From contig JABANP010000174.1 of NCBI GenBank assembly GCA_013115135.1, forward strand, positions 33,263 through 97,262: a stretch of DNA of 64,000 nucleotides, given 5' to 3'. Position 1 is the stretch's first letter. Each line of letters opens with the position of its first letter. Under the pieces are notes generated by a model. That model was not told where the DNA came from, ran no database searches, and saw only the letters and a list, made by a program, of their open reading frames with translations. The translations under genes were made by a program, and so were the position numbers. The stretch comes from Perkinsus olseni. Lineage: Eukaryota; Perkinsozoa; Perkinsida; Perkinsidae. Below are positions 43,779 through 56,186 of this stretch, one piece after another.

Positions 43779-46700
43779 CTAACATCCGTGGGCATGCTTT
43801 CGGGGTTGAAATGCGAGCGATCGAGCATTTTCGATACTTCTGCTATTTGCTTTGGCTGTATAGGGCATGGCCTCTGCCTTCAGTCTCGATAATGCTCCCT
43901 CCTGGGCGCGCTGCATCGCATGCGCTCCCTTGACAGCTCTCCTCGTGACGCTACGGCGATAATCGTCCTCTGCTCTAGCTTGATCCATGGCTACGTCGTA
44001 CCTTTGCGAAAATATTCACGGCAGTGTTTCTCATTTCCGCCCCGCCCGCTAACTACTGTATGTACAATTACGTCTAAGGATGAGAACCGGTAGTGGTGAA
44101 GCTCCATCATCAAGACGCTCTGCCAGGGTGGGTCCGTGATACTATCACGGCTATCACGGTGATAGCCCCTATTACTTCTTCCTGAGCTCTTCTGTTTCCG
44201 CTTGGCTTCGCGCAACATTGGCTTCTCTTATTGCCTTCGATCGAGCTAATACCTGTACGATGTGGTTCGCTGACTTTGCGCACGGCAGCCAAATCAACTT
44301 AGCGGACCGTGGCGTATCTGGCGAGCCCAGCTGAGCCGTTGCCAGAAATGCGACCGGGTCGGGTATCATTGAGGAGCCCTCCCACGCCTTACCTTCATCT
44401 CCCTAGACTTGTCATTGAGAACAGTCTTCTGACGGTGAGAAGCTTCCCTAGTAGAAGAAAAGTCGGCTATTCTAACGCTCAACTAGTCAAGCGCAGCGCT
44501 CAAACTATCCCCAGTAGACGAGAATTCTTGCACCACGAAGGACGCGGGAACCGTGCGCCTGTCATGAAGGCCTGTGGAGCTCGCTCATCACCTTTTGCGG
44601 CCCTTATGGAGCTCCTCATGGCGCTTTCTAGCGAGAAGTTCCGCTGATTCGGCCAAGGCTGCTCTCTTCTTAGTAATTTCTCTGAGCTCCTGACCAGTAC
44701 GCGAAAACGGACGGGAGTTTCGAGCGATTAAACACACATGATTGTGAACTCGATAGCACGTACTTCTTGCAACCTTCGCTCCTCCGCTAATCGTTGCCGC
44801 TTTTTCTCGGCTATCTTTTCTGTCACTTCAACGACAGCTTTCCTCGTGCAGCTCTTGCATCAACGCTGTTTCCTGAGATACTATACTTCACTACCGATTC
44901 AACTTTTCGTCGGAACGTCTCTCACCCTATCGCGTCAGAGTGTGACATCGAGCCTGCCTTACTTCTGCCTTCATCTGGGCCTCCTTGCGATGCCTCTCCT
45001 CCGCTTCAATACGGGCTTGCTGTCGGACTGTCGATAACTGTTCAGCCTTCGCCAGCAGAGACTCGTGCTTGATCCGTTTTTGCTCTAGGTTATGCGCTCG
45101 CCTGTAAGCGAATATCATAGCGGCAACGCTGCAGATGATCCGTGAGCTGCCAACCTGTTCTCTCGCTCGGCCTCATCAGCTTCCTTCGCTAGCTTCAGCC
45201 GCTCCTTAAGCTCCGCCAGAGACATTTCTTCTAGCAGGCCATGATGCGGGATCTCGGACGGATCGTACGGTATCGTTTTCACCTACGAGTCGCAGGCTAC
45301 GACTCATCTCACAGCAGTAATTGTTGCAGCAGTCTTACCACACTCACTCTTTCCAACGCTCTGATCTGCATTATTATGTCACGTCGCCTTTCCATCTCGT
45401 ACTCGTCTTCGCTGAAAAGGAGAAAATTCTATCCAGAACAGCTGAGCTACGCAGTTTTTCATGCTCATTCAGATTGATCTCGAGACACTGCCCACTTACA
45501 GCCGCTTCCTTTCGAACTCTTTCGCCTTTTCCTCTCGAACCCTCTCAGCCTCCATTACTTTCGATTCAATGACTCTTCGCTCAGCTTCTCGCGGATTGTC
45601 ACGCTGAGAGTGAGGAATAGCATACGTTAATGAAGCGGGCAGGGACTACCTCGGACTGCACCACCGATACCAGGTCGCGCTTGCGCTCAAGTGCCTGAAG
45701 GCCGAACTAATAATTCTAGAACTTGCCCGACGGCGGGCACCTCTTCGATCTCCCTCTCGGTTTCCTCCAACTTTTCACGGACAGTCTCTTTCTGAATGCT
45801 CGCCAACACATTATTTCGTCTGTGGTGCGCTTTCGAGGCCTCTGCCGCTTGCTCTCGGGCTAAGTGCATCTCGAGCTGAGAAAACCAGGCCTTCGTTTCC
45901 TCCTGCCGGTAAGCAGCAAACCTTGCGACGTTCGAGCCGAAGCTTCTCATCAAGCTCATCTTGGGCATACATCCTGTTCTGCCAACTGAGGCATCAGAGC
46001 TTCTACGGCTTCCTTCCTGGATGGAGCTTACTCGTGGAACTCCGATGCATCCCTGAGTTCAGTCAGATACTGTCTGAGAATATCATGCTCCAAGCTCCTG
46101 TTTCTTGGTTAGCAGGGAGTACTCCCTGAGGCACAGTGACGTGACTCGTCACAAGGCCGGGCGCTGTTCGCCAATGAGGGTGTGCTTCAGTCCGATAGGC
46201 CTATTTGTACGCCTCCTATATTTCCTATACAATTTATTCAGCCTTCCTGCTACTTCCGAATTCGGACGGAACACAGGAACTACAGGAGCTCCACGCAGGG
46301 CTTACGGAGCGGCTGGAGAAGAATCCTGGCCATACACTCACCCAGAAAAGCTACCTGAGTAAACTAGCGCTCGTGGCCTTGACTTCGGATTCTGGCAGGA
46401 CCTTCGGCACGGGCTTCGCTGGACTCGGTTGGAAAGTGCACTCAGCGAATCGCTTATCCTCCATCTCCTAAGAAAAAAGTACGTGATGAGAAGTAGCGGC
46501 TCTTCACTCTCCGGAACGCGTCTGATGCGCTCACTTTCCGCAAGCTGTCAATGTCAGCTGCGCGGCCCGCTGTGACCAAGGTCGGCACTGTATCTTCACC
46601 ATACTTGGACTGGGTCTTTTCCTTCGTCATCAGTAGCCGTGCCTCATCTTGCTCCTATATGGAATGGTATGGGAGAGATGGCGCTCATAGTTATCTTCGG

Positions 46701-48820
46701 TTCAACCCAAAAAATTTCATAAGCTAAAAATCTGCGACTCGCCAGGATTCTCGCTACAAAGAGGGGTTTCGCTGAACATGATTTACATACGCAGAACCGC
46801 GTGGGTCAATGCAAGATAGATCTGAATATACGACGATCGAAGCCCCGTCGCGATTTCGAATAAATTAGCCACAGCCGGGATAGTCTAGTGGTTATGACGT
46901 CTGCCTTACACGCAGAAGGTCGCGGGTTCGACCCCCGCTCCTGGTATATGTTCACAATCCAAGCATTGCAGTTTACTTCCTAACAACAACTACGCCTACT
47001 TTGATTTTCCGCAGCGAATTTGCACTGAGAGATTCCGGCACTGGCCTGCTTGTCACCTAAAGACGAACAATTGAGGGGCGATAGTATATTTGTTGTGAGT
47101 CGCTCACTGGTTTGATCGTCTCCCGCGGAACGGGGAGCTGCCTTGGCTTCGGCTCAGTGAGTTGGAAGGGGGAGGGTACAGTATGCCTACAGGAGTATCT
47201 CGGTGTCGCTTGCGATTCACTGACTCTGCAATGGCTAGCAGTCGCCTCAACACGCGATAGTCTCGGCAAGGTGCGGTGAAGCGGAGACCGAGATGAAAGC
47301 CCGTATACGCGTACTTGATTCTCGGCTTGATAGGTGGGAGGCTATGGTCAACTTTTGCATCGGTCCCGGTGGCCTTCCTCGACACGGCGTTGAGCAACGT
47401 GTCACATTCTGAAAACGCTATGATTGGAAGGGAGACCGTGAGAACGCTAATGCAGATTTGCATTCTTAGCAGCTCCGAGTCTCCTTTTCCGCATCGCTGG
47501 CAATATCAATTCTTCGCATGAAATCTCTCCAGTGAGAGGCCCTACCGTGTCTGAGGTCCTCGATCGGCTTGAGAATGGACTCTTCGATGAACCTTCGAGG
47601 AAAGGCTTGCACACGAAGATGACTGGCAGGCCTAACCTCTCATCGTATATCTTCGCCCATTCAGTATAGACCCAAGACTCCACAGCCGAGCGATCGAACG
47701 CGAACTCCAACAACGCCAGCATTGTTGGAGGGGAGCAGGTATCGAGGAACCTTGTATCGGAGAGACCCAGTCTCCGAGGAAGTCGAAGGTTGGAACACCA
47801 TTAGTCGCCATTCTCTGCAGCCGAAACCACGCTGACTCGCCGAAACCACATTTAAAACCACTGCCGCTAGCCCCAGGCCAGAAGCTGGATTCGTCATTGC
47901 AACGTATGCTGGTGAATGCTACTGAGCGGAGTACGGACAGCAACACATCGTTCACCTTCCGAGCTCGGGTACCGTAAGCTCCCTCAAGCGCAGGAAAGAT
48001 GAGGTAGGCAAGGACCTAGCAAGAGACTCAGGAAGAAGCTTGCAGACAGGGTGGATCATCCTACCATGTACAGGGTTTGCTCTCCCCGTTGTGTCACAGC
48101 TGGTCTGAACTCGAGGAACGCTGTAACGAAGATCTGAATATACGTAAGGAGAGACCATCATGCGACCAGGAGACCCTACTCTCAGGAACTTCTGATATCT
48201 CACGCATCCGTAGACGCACTGTCGGATGAACTTTTCCTCCACCTGAAATCCGCTGCTGCAGTCAAGCGCTCGATTTCTTCGCTCGGTGACCCTTTCTCCG
48301 AGAACAAGGGAGTTGTGATAGAAATTCTATCGTAGAATGATCATAGTTATTGCGTTATGTGGGTATTCAGATATGTCTCTCAGCGGACTCAGGCTGTACC
48401 AGCCTTGGCGCTCTCCTACTACATAGTTTTATCCCTCCTAACTCGTTGGGCTCAATAATCTCTGTGGTATCCCGCAAGCGCGTTCATCTTCATATTTCTA
48501 TCGCCTCCGATGTGATTGATTCGCTCATTCGAGAATGCAATTTCTAGAGTGCATTGATTGCACATACGCGAGACCATTGGACACAAAAAGCGAATTCTGC
48601 CTCTTTCGCGGAGAAGTTCAAACTCCCGAAAATGGGAGGTCCTAGGGGAGCGACACGCAAGGTCGGAGCATCCACTCACTTCGTTCTTCGCGCGCTTCAC
48701 TTCTTCACAGTAGTCGTCCAAGTAACCATCAACAGTTAGCCTGTTCGGATCGAACTTGTCAATAGCGGACACTGTCGCACGCAATAGAGAGCCGTAGTCG
48801 GTTGTTGCAGATCTCAACAT
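43779..48820 (-). CDS. CFAP99: CFAP99-like ciliary/flagellar protein (many exons)
   Basis: CFAP99 is a ciliary axoneme-associated protein. The first exon, 48680-48820, reads MLRSATTDYGSLLRATVSAI then DKFDPNRLTVDGYLDDYCEE, the family N-terminal pattern. Exon 48180-48242 has EEKFIRQCVYGCVRYQKFLR, the best hallmark. LALLEFAFDRSAVESWVYTE and WAKIYDE follow at about 47640-47722. The C-terminal half is coiled-coil: EMEDKRFAECTFQPSPAKP (about 46400-46465), EEMSLAELKERLKLAKEADE (about 45170-45230), NLEQKRIKHESLLAKAEQL (about 45010-45085), EKIAEKKRQRLAEERR (about 44770-44830) and a final exon ending at TAG 43779. Introns are short, but a long gap at about 46690-47450 contains a tRNA-Val on the opposite strand. 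Some middle exons are not precisely bounded. It implies a flagellated life stage. Confidence 0.82.
46874..46946 (+). tRNA. tRNA-Val(TAC), solitary, best-paired copy
   Basis: Same backbone as the array tRNAs, but with a stronger T arm (GCGGG TTCGACC CCCGC) and none of the array spacer around it. Anticodon loop CTTACAC. Like the array copies it has a G1-U72 acceptor pair. It lies antisense within an intron-like gap of the CFAP99 gene. It may be the ancestral functional gene or a dispersed copy. Confidence 0.96.
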
Positions 48821-49099
48821 GGACGATAGGAAAGAGGTAGCGAACAGTTGGACTACAACAATCAGCATTCTCCTTAGTGAGTTTTGTGGGAATATTCAAG
48901 CTCAGCAGTAAAGCTGCGCCAGCAGGGATAGCCCCTTCGCATTCACCTGTATGCTACAAGATACTTTATCGAGGTATAGTATTAGTCATCTCCGCCCGCG
49001 GCCTGTAGAATAACAGCATACCCCGTGAGTGCCGGTAAAATGGGAAAGTGTAATTGCTGACTGTGCTCGACAAGTCCATCAGAGGGCGGGAAAGGATAA

Positions 49100-51063
49100 T
49101 CAGCCATTAGCCATGAGCCTGGAGGAGGCCGCAGAGCGTTCTGAAGCACCTGCCCTGATACGCTCGTCCAATGCCGCGATTCTTGCATGGAGATCTGATA
49201 GCCCCTCCGGCAATTTCGACCGCATCGCCGACTGAAGCAGACATACCGCCCATCCAGCAGTCACTATATTCGACTTTCATGCAAAACAACTTCCGAACCA
49301 CACGCAAAATCTGGGCGGATCTCAGTAGCTCTGCAATTCTAGTATGAGACCCAGCCGGCGATATCGAAGTGCCACCCCAGTGTAATTACCAGAACGTGAG
49401 GCAATCCCTTCTCCTTGAGGTGAGCACAGTTGGCCTCCATGCCCTCCCCCGCCAGCATGTCGAAGACTTGTAAGGAGCTAGTGAGGTAGTCCTCGAGGTC
49501 ATTCGTGAGGCCTTCACACTGTTTATCAGCGCCGGGAACTGACGCAGAGGAAACTAAATCATGCAAACTTTCAGCAGTCACACAGTAAGACATGCTCGTT
49601 TAGCCAGCACGTAGGAGTTCCCTGACCCGGCGGGGATAGAACTTTTTAGAATCATGGCACATACTGCCAGTGTTCAGCGACTCTGAATGGCCTTTGGATA
49701 CTCTCTCGAGCAGGAACGATAATCGGCCTAGAGAATTCTCAACAGCGGTTGAAGACATGGTAATTACGAACACGACCGAGCACCTCCCCATAAGATGCAC
49801 ACGAAGCCACTCACTCAGTCTAGTGAACAGCTCTCCGAGATCTCGTATGAGGGTTCCAGTCACCGCGTCCCGGACGCTGAGCACTCCCTCCTGGTCAAGG
49901 CCCCGACAAAGGCGATCGACGGCGTGGAGGCACATTGTTTGTTCGGCACTCCGCGACGCGGCGTTACGGAATGCCCGTATAACGCAATCTTTGAGGAACG
50001 GGAACCTTGAACGCCATAACGCTGCAGCGGTGAGCGGTCCTCCAGGGGTTGCCATAGCGGCAGCCTACGTTGCGATGCACTCCGCTCGAGTGGCGTCATC
50101 AGTACAAAGGCCCGCCAATAGGTGGCACGCGTGTGCAACCACTGTGGATTTGGACCTGGTCTGCGTATGCAATAAAAGTATGTGTCGCGACTCACTTAGT
50201 GTCGCAATTAGACTTGATAATCTCCACTGTAGGGCGAAGAACACTTCGCGGTGATAAGAGCATCTTCCTCATGTCTGGCTCGTCCACCACGCACTCGAGT
50301 AGTCTCAAAGCAGCCAATAGTAAGCCGTCATCCTACAGCGACACAGTAGCATGCTTCTGTCACGACTGCAAGCTGTGAGACGGCGTCGTCCATCCGCTGG
50401 TGAGCCGGAGAGGGGAGGCCAGTATTCTCAGCGTTCCACACTCTATCGGATAGAATTCATCCCGGGCAGACCTCCCGCACACTACGCGACGTAGTGGTGA
50501 CGTCGAAGCTGTTGGCAGATATTAGAGGTCCTCCTATTGGTCAATCGAGGGCTTCACGAGGATGCCAAAGACGTAGCCTATTCTTACATACAGGATTTCG
50601 TTAAGCCTTGGGCTCACCTTGATGTCGAGAAGATCCACCGCTAGCTTCATCAATCCGGCTTCCGCTAACGGCTTTTTCATGCTTTTATCTGCTGATATAA
50701 TCCCAGTCAAGGTAGCTGACACCTGGGCTCTTAGGAGCACGCATTTTGTCTTTCCGCAGGAGTTGCAAGAGCGTAGCAGCCAGTAACTACATTTAACGGG
50801 CCGTGAGAAGTTACGGAAGTTGGTTTAACGTTTCTCTTTGACAAAACCACATGCTACGACCACGCGAACTTGTTCCTGCTGTGGAAGCAAGGTCGTATAA
50901 TAATATGACCGTAAAGCAAGCCCCGTATCAAAAAATCTAAGCTCCCGCTCCTCCCGCCGCGTGGCTCCACCTCTAGTGGTTTGCCCTGCGTTTCCGGCTG
51001 GTCTGCCGATCCCGGTGTCGTCGAACCGGAGCTTGCAACGGTAATCTCTTCAGTCTGTGTCAT
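49100..51063 (-). CDS. Armadillo/HEAT-like helical-repeat protein, unidentified (many exons)
   Basis: Minus-strand exons with GT-AG introns. From MTQTEEITVASSGSTTPGSA near 51063 the frame passes through AQVSATLTGIISADKSMKKP and LAEAGLMKLAVDLLDIK (about 50620-50730), DDGLLLAALRLLECVVDEPD and MRKMLLSPRSVLRPTVEIIK (about 50210-50330), STVVAHACHLLAGLCTDDAT (about 50060-50145), FLKDCVIRAFRNAASRSAEQ (about 49930-50000) and EDYLTSSLQVFDMLAGEGME (about 49435-49495). A last coiled segment, DLHARIAALDERIRAG, ends at a TGA at 49100. The repeated pattern of paired amphipathic helices fits armadillo/HEAT proteins; ARMC2-like ciliary proteins are one possibility given the neighbouring CFAP99. The 5' end and exon list are approximate, and the stop-containing stretch near 49600 needs an intron. 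Confidence 0.6.
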
Positions 51064-51818
51064 CTCAGATATTTTCCTGGCAGACACAACGTCCGGAATC
51101 TCCGGCCCAAATCAAGCCATCTGCGCCCCTCGAAATCGCGGAAAATATTCACCTGCTTCCCACCCTCAGCAGCTGCCCTTCTCACCGGCAGATGCACATC
51201 TTGAGGCTGCGAGTTGAGTCCCTGTGTCCGAACACATTAGACAAAACCATTGCCGGGGAAAGGCGGTTCGTCAGCGAGAATAACGCTCCCGCTGCGCATC
51301 CTCCAGAAGGCATAGCATCGATTCCCACAACCCACATCAGCGTGTCTGTCTCTATGAGTACCTAATATCATCGGCGACTCGTGGAATTGCGTCCTCCCGT
51401 ACAATTTCCCAGCTCATCAACAGACCTCCATAACGTGTGCGTTGAATGTGTAGTTGATCAGGGATCCGTTCTCGCCACTGAGATGTCGGACATCGCCGGC
51501 TTGGTACGGCTTCTCCACGTCGCGAGGTCGCAGGTGAAGGATGAACCTCAACAGACCTGCTCAGGAGTGTCGGCAATGGCTTCACCGATTGAAGACGTAT
51601 ACATGAGATGCTCTCTCGAACGGACGGGGAGCGCAGCTCGCATAAGGATGCAAGTATAAGCTTGAGAGTGAGGCTGCTCCCCAGAAGACCTCCATCGAGA
51701 CAGTGAGTAACATATGACGATACGCGACTATACCTATGCAGACAACAGTAATTCGACTCGTCTCCAGCAAAGGTATTCCATTAGATTAGTTATGCATCAT
51801 TATACACTCGATCACCAT
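51064..51818. other. Intergenic, no gene recognised
   Basis: Open frames exist on both strands around 51350-51660 but none has a recognisable motif. A 5' exon of the preceding minus-strand gene could lie here. Confidence 0.35.
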
Positions 51819-51891
51819 GGGGGACTAGCTCAAATGGTAGAGCGCTCGCTTAGCAAGCGAGAGGCACCGGGATCGATGCCCGGGTTCTCCA
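51819..51891 (+). tRNA. tRNA-Ala(AGC)
   Basis: 73-nt cloverleaf. Acceptor GGGGGAC/GTTCTCC includes the G3-U70 pair that identifies alanine tRNAs. Anticodon stem CTCGC/GCGAG with loop TTAGCAA gives AGC. T stem CCGGG/CCCGG; its loop reads ATCGATG, so position 54 is A instead of the usual T. A T6 Pol III terminator follows at 51893-51898. Confidence 0.93.
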
Positions 51892-51892
51892 A

Positions 51893-51898
51893 TTTTTT
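51893..51898 (+). terminator. Pol III terminator of tRNA-Ala
   Basis: Run of six T beginning two bases after the tRNA-Ala 3' end; contrasts with the tRNA-Val array, where such runs are mostly missing. Confidence 0.85.
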
Positions 51899-52104
51899 AA
51901 TCACCGAGTCAAACTCACCACGCATTGCGAATTGCATCGTACTCGGCATCATCGTCGCCTAAAGCCGCCACTCTTGAGGAGATTCCCGAACCCCTACACA
52001 GCGTATGGTGACGAGTTTAGGAACGAATAGGGTCTTGTCCTCCCCGAGCATACCTCAACAGATGCCCACTTGAGGTCTTCAATCATATCAGACAAATTTA
52101 AAAT

Positions 52105-55100
52105 TCACCGGGAGGCGCTCATCGATGGAGTGCAGCAGCTCCTGATGATGAAGATTGCGAGTCCGTGAAAGTGCTGTGAGACTAGCAGAGTATCAACCAT
52201 CGCATCGCGCCTGGAAGGACAGTGATTGAATGAGTAGTGTTAGGATATTTATGATGTTCCAGCGGGTATCAGTTTCGCCAAAATCGCTCCTTTCTCAACC
52301 TACTACTTTCCTGTCCTGCAAGAGCCCTTCCCTCTGGAGCAAGCTGATCACAGCAGCGACGATACGCTTGGCGTGTACCTTCCACAGAATGAACCTGGGC
52401 GTTCCCCGTACCGTTCATAACACGGTGAGAATTCCTACCGCAAAGCTTGGTCGCACATCCAGTCGAGAATTCAGCCATTTATAGGCCTCTGAGTTGAACA
52501 TGAGAGCATCCACTTTGGCCTGCAGCATGTCACAGTACCTCAATCACAGCGCTTCATGAATAGAAGCCAAACCATGCACGAACTACTGTCGAACAACTCG
52601 GCCAGCGACGTGAACGCCACAAGTAAAATCCTTACACTGTGGACTTCTCATTCATAGAAGTGATAGAGTCGGCTATTATATGGCACTCGGTGAGCAGCTC
52701 ATCATCCGTGAACCTTAGAGACAGAAGAGCCCTCGCGGCCCTGTAATTATGTTGGAGGCATCCAAGGTGGCCATTGAGGTCAGAGAAAAAGCCGCCCCCG
52801 ATGCGCTACCGACCAGCGCATGATTACGAGTGGTCGAGAGGCGACGACGCTGCTCCTCGAATCGCCTACCTGCCCTTTCCCATGATCTTCATGGGGCAGT
52901 GTACGGTTACTATTATGTCTTGTCTATTATCCATCAAGGGCGGGGTGTACTTCCTGAGGCCAGGAGGCAGCAGTAGAGCCTCAAAAGTGATGCCTGTGCG
53001 ATACACGATAACCAAACTGTCAGTCATTCCTCGGGGGCGATCACAAGCTCGCGGGAACCCACCGTCGTAGCAATACGCAAGCCGAGGCCTTGGTCATCGT
53101 TTTTGAGAGGAACTCCCAACCAGACCATGCTGACAGATCGTCGTTCAAGTTCATACGCTTCATATAAGGCTTGTCTCTGTGACAGACACCATCAGGCAAT
53201 AGCAGGACAGGAGCACTCACTGGATGACGTTGAACCAGGTCTCGGACTGATCGATCATCCTCAGCCTCTCTTCGACTGCTAGGAACCTGAGGGCTCTAGC
53301 ATAAACAGCGTGAAGACGGCACGCTCCAGGATAACGGCATCCAGTGTGGCAGCGCGTGAGCGTATATCAAGGAATATCATATGCTCCTATGGCGCCCTGA
53401 GGTCACTTCAAAGCTATCTCTTCCTTAGCCCAGTCAATGGGAATCGGCTCTTCGATTCGGACCCTACACTAGAGGCAACAAGGCTTCTCTCCTACAAGCT
53501 CTCTGTGTAAGGGCTTACCTCAATCCCTCTGCTTTCCACGAAGCTATACTCCCGTACTGGTCCCCAAGTAGGAGCCGTCTGACGGCCGCTCCTAAAGCCG
53601 ACACATTAGATTCATCACGAGCTCTCGGACGCCTAGCACTGAATGCCGGAAATCTGTCTTGGCCCATCCGAATGTGCTCGATAGCAAGAGCTGTGAGGAG
53701 TTTACGCAGCAGCTGGGGTGAGTGGAAACTTCAACGGGTGTAATGTCAACTGGACGCTGATTCCGAGTTGATGGGGTGAATGCCAATCACAGAGTTGGGG
53801 TTGCCATCAGATGCCTCTAAATCCAACAGCAGCCGCTGATGATCAGCGTGGTCATTTTCAGCTGTTTCAAGTCCAACTGACCGACGGTTATTTCTCAACG
53901 AGCATCTTTGTCTGATGGCACATGATCTGCCTCATGTGAATACCCTCGTCAAATACAGAGCAAGCAGCTTGCATGGTGGCTCTGTTAGTACCGCACACCA
54001 GAGTTAAGACTCTGGTTAATACTCCCGCCGCACGAAAGAGTTCTCTAACATCATTAAAGACCGCCATCAAGGTCTGCTTATTTTCCGAGTTCTTCAAAGA
54101 AAAGCATATTGGGACGAAAGAACTACACAAGCCTTTCTCCCCCGAGGATCATTGGACTCAGATGTATGCCCCACCAGTGGTGGGCCACCACAGTGGCGAT
54201 CAGAGTGGTGGTCGGAGCCAACACGGAGGGCCGCAAATATCATAGCTCGCTGAGTCGCAGGACACCCCACACACATGGTGACCGTCCCCGAGAGGCCCAT
54301 CAGAACATCCACTTCATTTTACCAGACACATGGCCAGGAATTAGCTAGATATATTCGAACTACGGCGGGCAAAAAACAAGCGGTCGTGAAAGACTTGTTG
54401 ACTTGACCATGCGAAGTTTGTTCGAGAAAGACGAAGGAAGAGAATGAAGCCAACTGCAAGAACAGAATTGAACCAGTGAAATACCGGCCTAGGTTGAAAT
54501 TGAGGTTGAACTATTTTCTGCGGCTGTGACTGCCAAACAGCACACATAGTGTTAGGCACTCTCACCTGAAAGCTTTCTCTGAGGAAAATAGAATAGCCTC
54601 CCACTTCCTTCCTGGCGAAGCCTTTGAAGGGATGAACCCGGATGCGTGATGGCGCCTGAAAGGCGCATGCGGAAACGATGACAAAGTTGAAACTCGAGAC
54701 CTGCAGAATTTCCATCCTATATCGCTCTATGATCATCACTCGATCATCGCTCTCGTCATGTAGTGTGAATTTCTATCTTTCAGCCCGAACGATTTATCCA
54801 CCAAGAAAGCTAGAAATCACCCGAAAGCATACCAACAACCCCAATCCATATGCTGCGGTAGCTCACCTGTTGTGAGGAAGCCAGTGAGTACTCCACTACA
54901 GGGAGGTACTTCAACGTATTGCTTTTCCACATGTGATGAGTTTGCCATGCAACGATGAGGCGCAGCAGCAAATTATGGCGGTCATCGGACGCTAATGAGA
55001 CCTGAGAGAGACTTCACTTTCCGTTAGGGATCCACGCAGCACTAAAATTCCACTATGGACATGGCCCAACTACGAGCTTTCAAAGTTCGATGGATCCAGA

Positions 55101-55509
55101 GTGCGCTAGCCTCACCATAGTCGATGAGGTGTGCGCATACTGATGGTGCAGTATGCCTACCGACCCACCTGATTGTCCTCCCACTCAGTCATCCCCGTCA
55201 GGATCAGCAGCATTGCTGAGTTGTTAGCTGGGTCCACCACAGCCTAGCCAAATCAGCTAAGACCGATCCGCACACGTGGGCCACGGCTACCTTATCAATG
55301 CTATCATACTCGATTGTCCCATTACTAATGAGGCCCTTCATGTTCATCCGGAGGAGGTAGAAGGCATGGCGGCCAAGACACAGGTAGCACAGCTTCACTC
55401 GGCTGCCTCGCTTCACAGTGACTATCTCGAAGTAGCTCAATGGGTCTCTGTCACCCTCAGCGAAGATGCATGAGGATATGGCCTTGAGTATTACGGGGTC
55501 TGTGGACAT
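52105..55509 (-). CDS. Large unidentified protein, many short exons
   Basis: Starts MSTDPVILKAISSCIFAEGD at 55509, with YLCLGRHAFYLLRMNMKG in the first exon, which ends at a GTAGCC donor near 55290. Later exons as read: VMIIERYRMEILQ and APSRIRVHPFKGFARKEVGG (about 54600-54740), QALYEAYELERRSVSMVWLG (about 53090-53160), ITFEALLLPPGLRKYTPPLM (about 52930-53000), ARALLSLRFTDDELLTECHI (about 52680-52740), VDALMFNSEAYKWLNSRL (about 52460-52520), AKRIVAAVISLLQREGLL (about 52310-52375) and RDAMVDTLLVSQHFHGLAI to a TGA at 52105. The N-terminal part resembles PH-like or strand-rich domains; the C-terminal part is helical. I do not recognise the family, and it could be two genes. Confidence 0.5.
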
Positions 55510-56104
55510 CTACGATAACAACTGCTTGGCCGGCTCATCGTGTTAGAGATTATGAAGTTTATAAAATATCCCGCGGATGATGTCCGAGGTTGAAGCTAGT
55601 TGTTTGCGCGATGGTCGGCGCATCTTTGGAGACTGCCAAGCCTCCCTTCCCGGGAATGACAATTGAGATCAACACAACGAGGCCGATGTAAGAAACGCAA
55701 GTGTACAGTAGTATCGTACACCGTCAAAAAGTTACATGCTGAATCGCCTCCTAGTCACTATATACTCAGACGAGACGAGCTCTGCATTAGCCGAGGTATT
55801 CTCATCATCACCCTGCTGGCCAAAGGCCGACTCGAGCGCCGTTATGGTTCCGAGAGCATCTTGCCTTAGTGGCTCACGACACTGCTTCGGGCCACTCATG
55901 TTGCCTGTCGTCGCGGGGATGTTATCCCGGAAAATATAGTGAGTCGATTCGGAAATGTCAAACAGTGAGCTGTCACCGTTTCGGCGGGACCATAGAGGGG
56001 ACGCACAGGATGAACGGTCCAGCTGGAAGGAATGCTGAGAATCTTGCGCGTGCGCAGGATACCCTCTTATCGGTGAAGGACTGGGTAGCTTTAGACAACC
56101 TGAG
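55510..56104. other. Intergenic, nothing recognised
   Basis: Promoter side of the gene starting at 55509. No supported feature. Confidence 0.35.
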
Positions 56105-56112
56105 CATAAGTA

Positions 56113-56186
56113 CTGCTCAAGGATTCGAACCTTGGACCTTCGAATGCTTTCTGAAGTAGCGCCTACCTCTTCCGCGCTGAGCTAGC
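56113..56186 (-). pseudogene. tRNA-like sequence (A and B boxes, no full cloverleaf)
   Basis: The minus strand contains an A-box-like TAGCTCAGCGCGG and, at the right distance, a perfect B box GGTTCGAATCC within a 5-bp T stem (CAAGG/CCTTG). The anticodon and acceptor stems do not pair well. It overlaps the apparent 3' end of the minus-strand coiled-coil gene. It could be a tRNA pseudogene, the head of a tRNA-derived SINE, or chance. Confidence 0.5.

Noticed and set aside
51714..51962. A plus-strand frame spanning the tRNA-Ala
   Set aside because: It is simply the tRNA gene and its flanks read as protein.
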